DNA of 44,998 bases, from the IMG/VR virus record IMGVR_UViG_3300026118_000020, positions 1 to 44,998 of that record; one strand, 5' to 3'. Position numbers and translations under genes: made by a program. The notes under the pieces are model-generated. The model did no database searches. It saw only the letters and a list, made by a program, of their open reading frames with translations, and had not been told where the DNA came from. This DNA comes from a virus. Positions 30,908-38,058 of this stretch are shown in pieces (position 1 is the first letter of the stretch; every line of letters begins with the position of its first letter).

Positions 30908-30937
30908 GGCCGCCCGTTCCACGTGAAACGGGCGGCC
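30908..30937 (-). terminator. Terminator with parS-like loop (second copy)
   Basis: 11-bp perfect stem (30908-30918 with 30927-30937), 8-base loop. The top spells GTTCCACGTGAAAC (30916-30929), the exact reverse complement of the site at 26070-26083. It follows the stop at 30945 and precedes the dUTPase fusion gene, so it may attenuate the purZ transcript. Confidence 0.85.
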
Positions 30938-30944
30938 GACTCGG

Positions 30945-31322
30945 TCAGACTTGCGGGAGGTCCTTGATGGCACGAACCATGGCGGACGGGGTGGTGAAGC
31001 CGAAGAACCGGTCGAGGTAGTCGTACACCTCGGACAGCCACCCCTCCTTGAAAGTGATGTCGCGGTGGTCGACCCACTCGCGGTTGGTCGGCCCCCCGTG
31101 CTGGCGGATCCGCACCGACCCGTGGATGTAACCGAAACTGATGACCTGGTGGCGGCTGGTCGACTGCGCGATGGCAATCGACTCCAGTTCCTCGGGCCGA
31201 CCCGGAATCGACCGCAGCCGGTAGCGGGCGATGCACCGGGCGCGCAGGACCGACATCAGCCGACTGGGCGATTCGGTCGAGGCGGACAGGTTCGGGATCT
31301 GGATTTCGAGTGTCACGCTCAC
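30945..31322 (-). CDS. Hypothetical protein of the purZ operon
   Basis: 125 residues, GTG at 31322 in GTGA overlap with the mazZ-like stop. N-terminal strands (SVTLEIQIPNLSAS), an Arg-rich centre, a His/Gln part (SRHQVISFGYIHGSVRIRQH) and a C-terminal helix (YDYLDRFFGFTTPSAMVRAI). No HD pair or other motif that would make it DatZ. Its place directly after mazZ makes it a candidate for a new part of the Z pathway. Confidence 0.7.
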   Translation of the reverse strand: MSVTLEIQIPNLSASTESPSRLMSVLRARCIARYRLRSIPGRPEELESIAIAQSTSRHQVISFGYIHGSVRIRQHGGPTNREWVDHRDITFKEGWLSEVYDYLDRFFGFTTPSAMVRAIKDLPQV

Positions 31323-31786
31323 TTTGGCTCCGTTCCGGGCCATCCACCGGCGTCGCGAATACGCTGCGCCATGCGGACGTAGACCCCGATGTCGAGAAGG
31401 GTGTCGTCGGAGGGTCGGTCGCCGCGCCGGATCGCCGACGTCCAGCGGGCGAGCTTGCCGATGATGTAGAAGTAGACGCCGAGTTCCGCCAGCTCGGCAT
31501 CGGTCGAGTATGGCCCTTCGAGGTGAAGGACGGTTGCCATCTGGCGGCCGATCTCGACCAGGTCATCCGACCCATACTCGATCGCTTTGGCGACGGTCTG
31601 ATCCGCCTCCGCGCTGGCCTTGGTGAACCACCAGGCGCGTAGTTCCTGCTCGGGGTCGAGCGGCACCGGATCGGCGTCCCGCGTCTCATCGAATATGACG
31701 TGGTTGAACGTCAGGCCAGCCGCGCGCATCTGCTCCGCTCCTCGCCGGACCTGCTCGGTCCAGCGGTCGGGCACGGCCTGGCTCAC
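31319..31786 (-). CDS. mazZ: MazG-like nucleotide pyrophosphohydrolase, MazZ candidate
   Basis: In the Z-DNA pathway MazZ turns dGTP into dGMP, the substrate of PurZ. 155 residues, all helical, from GTG 31786 in GTGA overlap with purZ. The MazG-like metal-binding acids are seen in KAIEYGSDDLVEIG (E70, D75, E78) and AELAELGVYFYIIGKLARW (E98, E101), with DDTLLDIGVY (D132) after. Context beside purZ makes dGTP the likely substrate. By sequence alone another nucleotide (dATP, dUTP) is possible. Confidence 0.82.
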   Translation of the reverse strand: MSQAVPDRWTEQVRRGAEQMRAAGLTFNHVIFDETRDADPVPLDPEQELRAWWFTKASAEADQTVAKAIEYGSDDLVEIGRQMATVLHLEGPYSTDAELAELGVYFYIIGKLARWTSAIRRGDRPSDDTLLDIGVYVRMAQRIRDAGGWPGTEPK

Positions 31787-32820
31787 AGCTCGACCAGCGA
31801 CTTCGGACCGGTGCCGACGAGCCGGACATTGCACTCGGTGATGTCCTCGACCTCGGCCAGGTACTTCATGACCTCGTGGTCCAGGCTGAGCTGGTCGGTC
31901 TTGTTGGCGCAGCTCGGGAACATCTGGTCGACCATGGTGACCGCCAGGTCGATGTTCGCGTGCCAGTCGCCCCCGCCGTTCGCGGCAACCGCCTCACCGA
32001 CCAGCTCCCAGTCGGGCTCGCCGACCCGCCGGATCTTGCTGGTGACGGTGGTGTGCTCCTGCGGGAGGCCGAGCCGCTCCCAGGTCGTCTCACCCTTCAA
32101 CGGGCCGGAGTTCCCGGCGACCCGGATCGGGTAGACCCGAGCGACCAGGACGATCCGCAGGTTGCTGACGTACTCGGCCCAGGGCGAGATGCCAGCCATG
32201 GACAGGAAGTCGATGGCCCGGCAGTCGGACGAGGTCACCTGCGGGTAGAACCGAGTGTGCAGACCGAGCCCGTAACCCTGGGTGCCCTCGACCACGACCT
32301 TACCGGCGTCACGCAGGTCGAACGGTCCGTCCTCCGACAAATACGGCTTGAACGTTGGCAGCGCCGAGATCGTGTCAGCTCGGCGCATGATCCGGTCGGC
32401 CCGAGCGCCTCCGATGCCCTTGCCGGTCGAGCCGATGGTGTTCACCAGACCGAGCAGGTTCTCGGCCTCGCGGTGGCGTGGGGTCAGGATGGTCGCGCTC
32501 GGGTGGATCGACAGCCGACCGTCGATCCGGTGTCCCGCCTCGACCGCCTGGTTCATCTCCGAGAGCAGCACCTCCGGGTCGATCTCGGAACCGGCCGCGA
32601 TGTGCAGTTGACAGATCGAGCTGGTCACGGCAGCGACCGGGAGAGCACGGAACTTGAAGACCCGGCCTTCCGAGTCGTAAACCGTGTGACCGGCGTTCGG
32701 ACCGGCGACCCGGATCGCGATGTCCGACTCGTCGACCTGGCGCTCGCCCAGCCAACCGCAGACAGCGCCCTTGCCTTCGCTGCCGAACTGTGCTCCGGCG
32801 ACGACGGTGATGGTTGCCAC
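31783..32820 (-). CDS. purZ: 2-aminoadenylosuccinate synthetase (PurZ)
   Basis: Joins dGMP and aspartate using ATP to form the 2-amino adenylosuccinate precursor. 345 residues, much shorter than bacterial PurA (about 430), as PurZ enzymes are. P-loop GAQFGSEGKG (9-18): the catalytic Asp of PurA (GDEGKG) is Ser14, a feature of PurZ. AGPNAGHTV keeps the His (45); STGKGIGGARADRIMR and VVEGTQGYGLGLHT follow the PurA plan. GTG 32820 is chosen from GAGGAGG in front and from the P-loop position. First gene of its operon, with its own promoter (32871-32900). Confidence 0.93.
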   Translation of the reverse strand: MATITVVAGAQFGSEGKGAVCGWLGERQVDESDIAIRVAGPNAGHTVYDSEGRVFKFRALPVAAVTSSICQLHIAAGSEIDPEVLLSEMNQAVEAGHRIDGRLSIHPSATILTPRHREAENLLGLVNTIGSTGKGIGGARADRIMRRADTISALPTFKPYLSEDGPFDLRDAGKVVVEGTQGYGLGLHTRFYPQVTSSDCRAIDFLSMAGISPWAEYVSNLRIVLVARVYPIRVAGNSGPLKGETTWERLGLPQEHTTVTSKIRRVGEPDWELVGEAVAANGGGDWHANIDLAVTMVDQMFPSCANKTDQLSLDHEVMKYLAEVEDITECNVRLVGTGPKSLVEL

Positions 32821-32870
32821 GTACCCTCCTCGGGGTGGATGCGACCGGACAGTCCGGCCGCAGCAGGGAT

Positions 32871-32945
32871 ACTCTACCCCGGGGCTTGCCCCGGTGTCAA
32901 TGGCCATCTTGACACGTAGGCAAGCAGTAGCGTACGATACCTGGC
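32871..32945. promoter_or_regulatory. Divergent purZ and purB promoters, facing -35 boxes
   Basis: Leftward: TTGACA (complement of 32895-32900), 18-base spacer, TAGAGT (complement of 32871-32876), leader of about 45 bases to purZ. Rightward: TTGACA (32909-32914), 18-base spacer, TACGAT (32933-32938), then ACCTGGC and ATG 32946, so purB mRNA is probably leaderless. The -35 boxes face each other over 8 bases (TGTCAA-TGGCCATC-TTGACA), a symmetric element that one regulator could cover. Confidence 0.85.
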
Positions 32946-34157
32946 ATGATTCCGAGGTATTCCCACCCGCTGATCACCGAGCAGTACTCGGCAACCCAGA
33001 CCTACAACGACTGGCTGACGATCGAGCTGGCGACCCTCATTGCCCAGGTCAACCAGGGCGTGATTCCCGACACCAGCGTCACCCAACTGCTCACGCAGGA
33101 TGTGCAGGGGCTGCGGATCGACGACCCGGCCGCATCGCTGATCGCCGAGTACGAGGGCCGGACCCACCACGACGTGGGAGCGTTTATGGCGTGGCTGCGC
33201 GACCAGGTCAGCGGGGGGCAGTGGCTACACTTCGGCCTGACCTCAAGTGATCTGGTCGACACGGCGCAGGGCCTGCGGTTTCGGCGGCTACACCGGCCTC
33301 TACTGGTCGAGCTGGGCAACCTGACTAGCGCGCTCACGAAGTACGCGTCGAACGACCTGCCTGTGCTCGGCATGACCCATGGGCAACCAGCCGAGCCGAC
33401 CTCGATCAAGGCGCGGGGCTGGAACTGGCTGGCTTACGTGGATGGGCCGATTGTCCAACTCAGCATGCTGGTCCGGCGCATGGCGGTCTGCAAACTAAGC
33501 GGCCCGGTCGGCACCTACGCCCACAACCCGTCGACGGTCGAGGCCGAGGTAGCGGTCCACCTCGATCTGATCCCTCAGGGTCCGGGCGCGAGCCAGATCG
33601 TCCCTCGGTCGACGCTGGCGATGTGGGCAAGCGCGGTGGCGACCCTGCTGTCGGTGTACTCGAAGATCGCGACCGACATGCGGCTGATGTCGATGCGAGA
33701 CGAGGTCTACTGGCCTCGGGACCCTGATCACGTCGGCTCGTCGGCGATGGCGCATAAGAACAACCCGATCGAGGCCGAGCAAATGATTGGGTTCGCCCAG
33801 ATGGCGCGCGGCTTCGCTGCCATGCTCCAGCCGCTCGACCTCTGGCTTGAACGGGACATCTCCCATTCAAGTGTCGAGCGGGTTGCCGTTCCGGACCTGT
33901 GGCATCTGCTGTTCGTTGGAACGACGCGTATGACCAAGTTGCTCGAAGAGGCGACCCTCCGGCCTTTGATGGCCGAACAGCATCTGACCGATGAGTCAAA
34001 CGCAGCCTGGACGCACAAGGTGACACTCGATGCTATCCGGGACGGTATGGGCTGGCAGGAGGCACGTGAGTACGCGTTGAACTTCGACACCGAGTCGTAT
34101 GACGTGATGGGTGACGCGCGTCGATTCATGGACAACTACCCGGCGGGTCAGCGGTGA
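32946..34157 (+). CDS. purB: Adenylosuccinate lyase
   Basis: Splits fumarate from (2-amino)adenylosuccinate, here giving the Z monophosphate. 403 residues in the fumarase/aspartase superfamily: RTHHDV (72-77), GLTSSDLVDTAQ (97-108), MTHGQPAEP with His145 as general acid (143-151), and the signature loop GSSAMAHKNNP (264-274) with the Ser base. Full length and all catalytic positions kept. Most Z phages use the host PurB; an own copy is less common. Start at 32946 is forced by the promoter; no ribosome site is visible. Confidence 0.94.
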   Translation: MIPRYSHPLITEQYSATQTYNDWLTIELATLIAQVNQGVIPDTSVTQLLTQDVQGLRIDDPAASLIAEYEGRTHHDVGAFMAWLRDQVSGGQWLHFGLTSSDLVDTAQGLRFRRLHRPLLVELGNLTSALTKYASNDLPVLGMTHGQPAEPTSIKARGWNWLAYVDGPIVQLSMLVRRMAVCKLSGPVGTYAHNPSTVEAEVAVHLDLIPQGPGASQIVPRSTLAMWASAVATLLSVYSKIATDMRLMSMRDEVYWPRDPDHVGSSAMAHKNNPIEAEQMIGFAQMARGFAAMLQPLDLWLERDISHSSVERVAVPDLWHLLFVGTTRMTKLLEEATLRPLMAEQHLTDESNAAWTHKVTLDAIRDGMGWQEAREYALNFDTESYDVMGDARRFMDNYPAGQR

Positions 34158-34294
34158 GCGTCTGGGTGATCGTCTACGGCAACTACGAACCGGCTGAGGT
34201 CCACTCGATCTGGAAGACTAAAGAGCGTGCCGAGCGCGAGTGTAGCAATCTCGACTCAGCCTGGCATGTTGAAGAGTGGGAGGTTGGCGAGTGA
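34154..34294 (+). CDS. Small protein of DUF7336 type
   Basis: 46 residues, SVWVIVYGNYEPAEVHSIW then a helix KTKERAEREC and WHVEEWEVGE: a small alpha/beta unit often seen in phages and bacteria. GTG in GTGA overlap with purB, and it overlaps the next start in the same way. Function unknown. Confidence 0.65.
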   Translation: MSVWVIVYGNYEPAEVHSIWKTKERAERECSNLDSAWHVEEWEVGE

Positions 34295-34530
34295 ACCAGG
34301 CGCAGGCGGCCGAGCTGCTCGGTTGCTCCGAGGCGACTGTGAGTCGTCTGCGGTCGGGTGACCGGACCCCGAGTGTCCGAATGATGCAGGAAATCAAGCG
34401 GCTGCTGTCGTGGTCTCTCGATGACCAGGCGGCAGCGATCGAGCGAGGGGACTACGGCACGTTGTTGGCTGGTAGGATGGACCGGCTGCGGCTGCGACGT
34501 CGGCACCGACGCGGCAGGGCAGCGTGTTGA
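34291..34530 (+). CDS. XRE/Cro-type helix-turn-helix protein
   Basis: 79 residues from GTG 34291. QAQAAELLGCSEATVSRLRSG is a clear HTH with recognition helix EATVSRLR (residues 14-21), followed by RMMQEIKRLLSW and a basic C-terminus with many Arg. DNA-binding regulator, perhaps of the purB or replication genes. No dimer or protease domain that would mark a lysogeny repressor. Confidence 0.8.
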   Translation: MNQAQAAELLGCSEATVSRLRSGDRTPSVRMMQEIKRLLSWSLDDQAAAIERGDYGTLLAGRMDRLRLRRRHRRGRAAC

Positions 34531-34706
34531 CTCACCGGCCCTGCGGAGCATGTAACGCGCTGGTCCCGTCTGCGACCGGCTGCAAACACTGGCCCGGTGT
34601 CGGCTACAAAGCGGGCAAGCCAGGTCGGGTGCGTGGGCGGTCGCTCGGGGCCGCTGCGCCACCACCTCCGGCCCCGGTCTTGCCTCCGGGGCAAGCCGTA
34701 CTGTAG
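34524..34706 (+). CDS. Small zinc-ribbon-like protein
   Basis: 60 residues from GTG 34524, overlapping the HTH gene by 7 bases. CGACNALVPSATGCKHW gives Cys 7, 10, 20 and His 22 for metal binding; the rest is Gly/Pro-rich. Its stop TAG is part of the TAGAAT -10 box of the next gene. Confidence 0.55.
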   Translation: MLTHRPCGACNALVPSATGCKHWPGVGYKAGKPGRVRGRSLGAAAPPPPAPVLPPGQAVL

Positions 34707-34709
34707 AAT
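34698..34709 (+). promoter_or_regulatory. -10 box GTACTGTAGAAT before helicase gene
   Basis: Same family as the other TRTGGTAGAAT boxes; a short CTTGCC/GGCAAG hairpin just upstream takes the -35 place. About 29 bases later comes TAGGAG and the ATG at 34745. Confidence 0.5.
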
Positions 34710-34744
34710 AGTCTGGTCCCACCCCGACTGTGTTAGGAGTCCCG

Positions 34745-36292
34745 ATGCCGCTAACCTCTCCGGCTGCCGCGCCTGTTCCGCTCGGCACTCGTTACGGCCG
34801 ACTGGTCGCCCCCGCCCAAGTCGTCCCGACAACCGACATGAAGCTGACCGGCCAGCAGGATGCCATCTGCGGGGCCGTGAACGAGGGACACCGCGATATC
34901 GTGGTCGAGGCGCTCGCGGGGACCGGCAAGACGTCGACCCTGGTCGCGATTTCCAAGCAGCAGCTTCGGCGTCCGGGCGTCTACCTGGCCTTCAACAAGT
35001 CAGTGGCGATCGAGGCTGGCGGCAAGTTCCCGGACTGGATCCACGTTTCAACGGCGCACGGCCTCGCCTACCAGGCCATCGGAAAGGACTACGGCAACCG
35101 ACTGCCGGGCAACCCTGGGGCGAGCCGGATGGGCGCAAACCAGATGGCCAGCATCATGCGTGTCAAGCCGGTCATGCTGGACACCGGCACCATCAACCCG
35201 GTGCACCTGGTTCGGATGGCGCAAGCGACGGTAAACGCCTTCATGAAGACAGCCGACCCGGAGGTCTTGCCTCGGCACATCCCCAGCCGCTGCCTGGTGG
35301 ATCACAGTCCGCACGACCTGGGCGAGGCAATTCTCACCGTCGCCCGCCGGATCTGGCAGGACCTGAGCAGCACAACCGGCCGCTTCCGCTTCACGCACGA
35401 TGTCTACCTGAAGCTGTGGCAGCTCGGCACCCCGCGTCTGCCGTTCGACTACATCATGTTCGACGAGGCGCAGGACGCCGACCCGGTGATTGCCTCGATC
35501 GTCAACAGGCAGCAGGTCCAGCGGCTGTGGGTTGGCGATCGCAATCAGGCGATCTACGGCTGGCGCGGGGCGGTCGACGCAATGAGCAAAGTCGTCGACG
35601 CCAAGCGCTACCCGCTCACCAAATCGTGGCGCTTCGGCCACGCGATCGCCGACGAGGCGAACAAGTGGCTCGATCTGCTCGGCTCGCAATGGAAGGTGGA
35701 GGGCAACTCGGCGATCCGGTCGACGATCGGCGAGGTCACCATCCCTCGGGCGATTCTCTGCCGGGGCAACGGCACGGCGCTCGGCTGGGTGTTGAAGTTC
35801 CACGAACAGTCGATTCCGGTCGCGCTGGCCCCTGGCGACAAGAACGCGGGCAAGGACATCGAGCGGTTCGCTTGGGCTGCCAGGGATCTGATGAAGCCGG
35901 ATGCCGACGGCACCGACCACCCCGACCTGGTCGGGTTCACGAACTGGGCGCAGCTCATCAAGCACGTCGATGAGGAAGAGGACACCGATGACCTGAAGCG
36001 TCTGGTTGGGATCATCGTCAAGGTCGGCGTCTCGGCGGTCATTGACGCCGTCCGGGGGTGTGTGACCGAAGACCGCGCAATGATCACCGTCTCGACAGCG
36101 CACAAGGCGAAGGGCCTGGAGTGGTCGTCGGTCCGGGTCGCTGACGACTTCATCCCGCCCTGCATGAAAGAGGGCTACGACCCGACCAAAGGGCCGGACA
36201 CCGAGGCCATGATGTTGAACTACGTGACCGTGACCCGCGCTAAGGAGCGGATCGAGCTAGGTGCCCTCTCCGAGCCGGAGATGTGGGCGTGA
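34745..36292 (+). CDS. UvrD/Rep-like superfamily 1 DNA helicase
   Basis: Unwinds DNA 3' to 5' with ATP. 515 residues. Motif I EALAGTGKTSTL (57-64 core), motif II IMFDEAQDADPV (about 238), motif III LWVGDRNQAIYGWRG, motif V VSTAHKAKGLEWSSV and motif VI MLNYVTVTRAKERIEL are all present, so the enzyme should be active. ATG 34745 with TAGGAG in front is preferred over the upstream GTG. Likely the replication or recombination helicase together with the Cas4-like nuclease downstream. Confidence 0.92.
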   Translation: MPLTSPAAAPVPLGTRYGRLVAPAQVVPTTDMKLTGQQDAICGAVNEGHRDIVVEALAGTGKTSTLVAISKQQLRRPGVYLAFNKSVAIEAGGKFPDWIHVSTAHGLAYQAIGKDYGNRLPGNPGASRMGANQMASIMRVKPVMLDTGTINPVHLVRMAQATVNAFMKTADPEVLPRHIPSRCLVDHSPHDLGEAILTVARRIWQDLSSTTGRFRFTHDVYLKLWQLGTPRLPFDYIMFDEAQDADPVIASIVNRQQVQRLWVGDRNQAIYGWRGAVDAMSKVVDAKRYPLTKSWRFGHAIADEANKWLDLLGSQWKVEGNSAIRSTIGEVTIPRAILCRGNGTALGWVLKFHEQSIPVALAPGDKNAGKDIERFAWAARDLMKPDADGTDHPDLVGFTNWAQLIKHVDEEEDTDDLKRLVGIIVKVGVSAVIDAVRGCVTEDRAMITVSTAHKAKGLEWSSVRVADDFIPPCMKEGYDPTKGPDTEAMMLNYVTVTRAKERIELGALSEPEMWA

Positions 36293-36384
36293 GGAAAGAC
36301 ACGCGGATTGCGTTGATCGTGTGGTTGGCCGCCTCGATCGTTGTGGTCTTGGCGGCCATCGCCGGGGGGCTGACGCAACGATGA
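36289..36384 (+). CDS. Tiny membrane protein (31 residues)
   Basis: GTG at 36289 in GTGA overlap with the helicase stop. One hydrophobic helix (IALIVWLAASIVVVLAAIAG) between charged ends. Translationally coupled to the helicase. Unknown. Confidence 0.6.
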   Translation: MRKDTRIALIVWLAASIVVVLAAIAGGLTQR

Positions 36385-36396
36385 GGGAGGTGCAAG

Positions 36397-36492
36397 ATGT
36401 ACGACTGGTTCGAGCAGAAGTTCGTCATGTTGGGCGCGGCGTTTATCGTCCTGCAAGCGGTCGCGTTCAGCTTGGCCCCAATCTGGATCTAG
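36397..36492 (+). CDS. Tiny membrane protein (31 residues)
   Basis: ATG after GGGAGGTGCAAG. Product starts MYDWFEQKF, then a hydrophobic helix VMLGAAFIVLQAVAFSLAP. Second micro-protein after the helicase, in the same transcript. Unknown. Confidence 0.6.
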   Translation: MYDWFEQKFVMLGAAFIVLQAVAFSLAPIWI

Positions 36493-36576
36493 ACTCAAGA
36501 CGACCCTGGCCGATGATTCCGGCCGTCGACCCGTGGGAAGGGCAGCCGCTTTTCCCGGCGCGAGAGGAGTACATCC

Positions 36577-36930
36577 GTGCTGCGCGACCCGACCGAGATT
36601 GCCGAGGGCGACACGGTCTACCTATACCCGCAGACGAAGCACGCGTCAACCAACTGTTTCCGGTTGCTCACGGTCAAGGTGGGCAAGAAGCCGGAATCAC
36701 ACTGGCCGATGGTCCTGGTCATCTGGACCGAGGATGGCAAGGACTTTTGGGAGCTGGTGCACCGAGACAACATCCGCAAACGCCCGGCGTCTACACAGTC
36801 CGCAGCAGCCGAGAAGAAAGGCGGAGACACCGTCGGAGACGGTGGTGGGGCCATGTCTAAGTGGAGCAAGCGGGGCGTGATGACAGGGTCGAAAGCCCCC
36901 GAGATTGTTGGGCAGGACACACTGTGGTGA
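36577..36930 (+). CDS. Hypothetical protein
   Basis: 117 residues, GTG after GAGAGGAG. First 70 residues look like a compact beta barrel (EGDTVYLYPQTKHAS, HWPMVLVIWTEDGKDFWELV); the rest is Gly/Lys-rich and flexible. Unrecognised. Stop overlaps the next start. Confidence 0.7.
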   Translation: MLRDPTEIAEGDTVYLYPQTKHASTNCFRLLTVKVGKKPESHWPMVLVIWTEDGKDFWELVHRDNIRKRPASTQSAAAEKKGGDTVGDGGGAMSKWSKRGVMTGSKAPEIVGQDTLW

Positions 36931-37271
36931 ACGTAGAACGTCCCGCCCGGCTGCGGCACGAGATGCGTCTCGGACCGACCGGTATGTGTGCGTCCGATGT
37001 GTTCATTCCGACCCTCTCGGCGCATGGCGGTGTCGAGTATCGACGCGAGGCCTGTGGATTCCCGGAGTGGATGCACAAGGACGGGGGAGAGGTGCCGGAG
37101 GGTGAGACGCCCCCCGTTCCGATTTCCCAGGTCGTCGAGTGCGCAACTTGCGAGGAGGTCCTGTTCAGCCAGCTATTCCGCTGGGTGCACAGTCCAGACT
37201 CGACCCAGCACGACGACCACGTTCCGGTGCCTCAACCTCGAATGGCCCCGCCTGTCATACCCCCGGCGTAG
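36927..37271 (+). CDS. Hypothetical Cys-containing protein
   Basis: 114 residues, GTG in GTGA overlap. Cys at ECATCEEV and MCASDVF and ACGF may hold a metal; the tail is Pro-rich. Unrecognised member of the replication operon. Confidence 0.65.
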   Translation: MNVERPARLRHEMRLGPTGMCASDVFIPTLSAHGGVEYRREACGFPEWMHKDGGEVPEGETPPVPISQVVECATCEEVLFSQLFRWVHSPDSTQHDDHVPVPQPRMAPPVIPPA

Positions 37272-37281
37272 GATGGGACCC

Positions 37282-38058
37282 ATGGCACTCACCGCCCCGA
37301 CACAGAAGCTTCACCCGTTCGGCCTGGAGATCATGCAGATGGTCCGGGCCTACGACGCCAACCGGCCTCGCTCGCTCCAGCAGTTTCTCGGCCCGAGCGA
37401 GATCGGCGCGCCGTGTGACCGCCAGATCGCAATGAAACTGGCAGGGATCCCGGAGGTCAACGAGACAGCCGACCCGTGGTTCCCGATCATCGGCTCGGCT
37501 GTACACGCGTGGCTCGCCGACGCGGTGGTCTGGTTCAACGACGTCTATCTGGAACGGGCGACCAACCCGCGTTTCCTAGTCGAGAACCGGGTGAAGGTGA
37601 CAGCCAAGGAGGGCGGGTACGACACGTCGGGGCACACCGACGTCTACGACGCGGACTTCAAGCGTGTAATCGACTGGAAGATCGTCGGCACCACGACGAT
37701 GCGCAAGGTCAAGAACGGGGCGACCCCCGAGGAGAAGGCCGGACCGCAGTACACCGTCCAAGGCAACACGTACGGTCGGGGCTGGGTCGAGGCCGGGTAT
37801 GAGGTCAAGGAGCTGCTGATCTGTTTCCTGCCCCGGTCGAACTTCCTCAAGAACATGCAGATTGTCCAGTTGCCGTTCCGGCCGGAGTTGTCCGAGCAGG
37901 CGCTAGCGAGGGTGGCAGCGATCGACCAACTGAGGCACTTCATCCAGCCGCACGAATTCCCGGCGAGCGGATGCTCGATCTGGTGTCCGTTTTACCGGCC
38001 GAGCTACCCGCTGGGCGCGACCTCGTGCCCCGGACACGGAGAGGCGAAGGACGATTGA
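37282..38058 (+). CDS. Cas4/RecB-like PD-(D/E)XK exonuclease with Fe-S Cys
   Basis: DNA exonuclease for recombination or replication. 258 residues. PD-(D/E)XK core: His75, Asp120 in SGHTDVYD, and Asp131-x-Lys133 in VIDWKIVG, with the RecB-type QYTVQG motif (156-161). Four Cys (45, 231, 235, 249) sit where Cas4 and AddB-type enzymes bind a [4Fe-4S] cluster. No CRISPR genes are near, so the role is phage DNA processing. ATG 37282 is used; GTAGGATGGGA before it can serve as ribosome site. Confidence 0.88.
   Translation: MALTAPTQKLHPFGLEIMQMVRAYDANRPRSLQQFLGPSEIGAPCDRQIAMKLAGIPEVNETADPWFPIIGSAVHAWLADAVVWFNDVYLERATNPRFLVENRVKVTAKEGGYDTSGHTDVYDADFKRVIDWKIVGTTTMRKVKNGATPEEKAGPQYTVQGNTYGRGWVEAGYEVKELLICFLPRSNFLKNMQIVQLPFRPELSEQALARVAAIDQLRHFIQPHEFPASGCSIWCPFYRPSYPLGATSCPGHGEAKDD

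Noticed and set aside
26058-30937. Repeated hairpins as CRISPR array
   Set aside because: Hairpins are spread between genes with promoters after them; no regular repeat-spacer pattern and no cas genes. The Cas4-like nuclease alone is a phage DNA enzyme.
29977-31689. 570-codon version of the dUTPase fusion reaching to 31689
   Set aside because: The added part runs over the mazZ-like and 30945 genes and across a terminator; ATG 30888 has a proper ribosome site and begins the recognised domain.
31783-32820. Ordinary PurA for purine salvage
   Set aside because: Short length, Ser in place of the catalytic Asp and coupling to a MazG-like gene fit PurZ better.
34597-35973. 458-codon + strand frame
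   Set aside because: Out-of-frame shadow of the helicase gene, which has complete helicase motifs.
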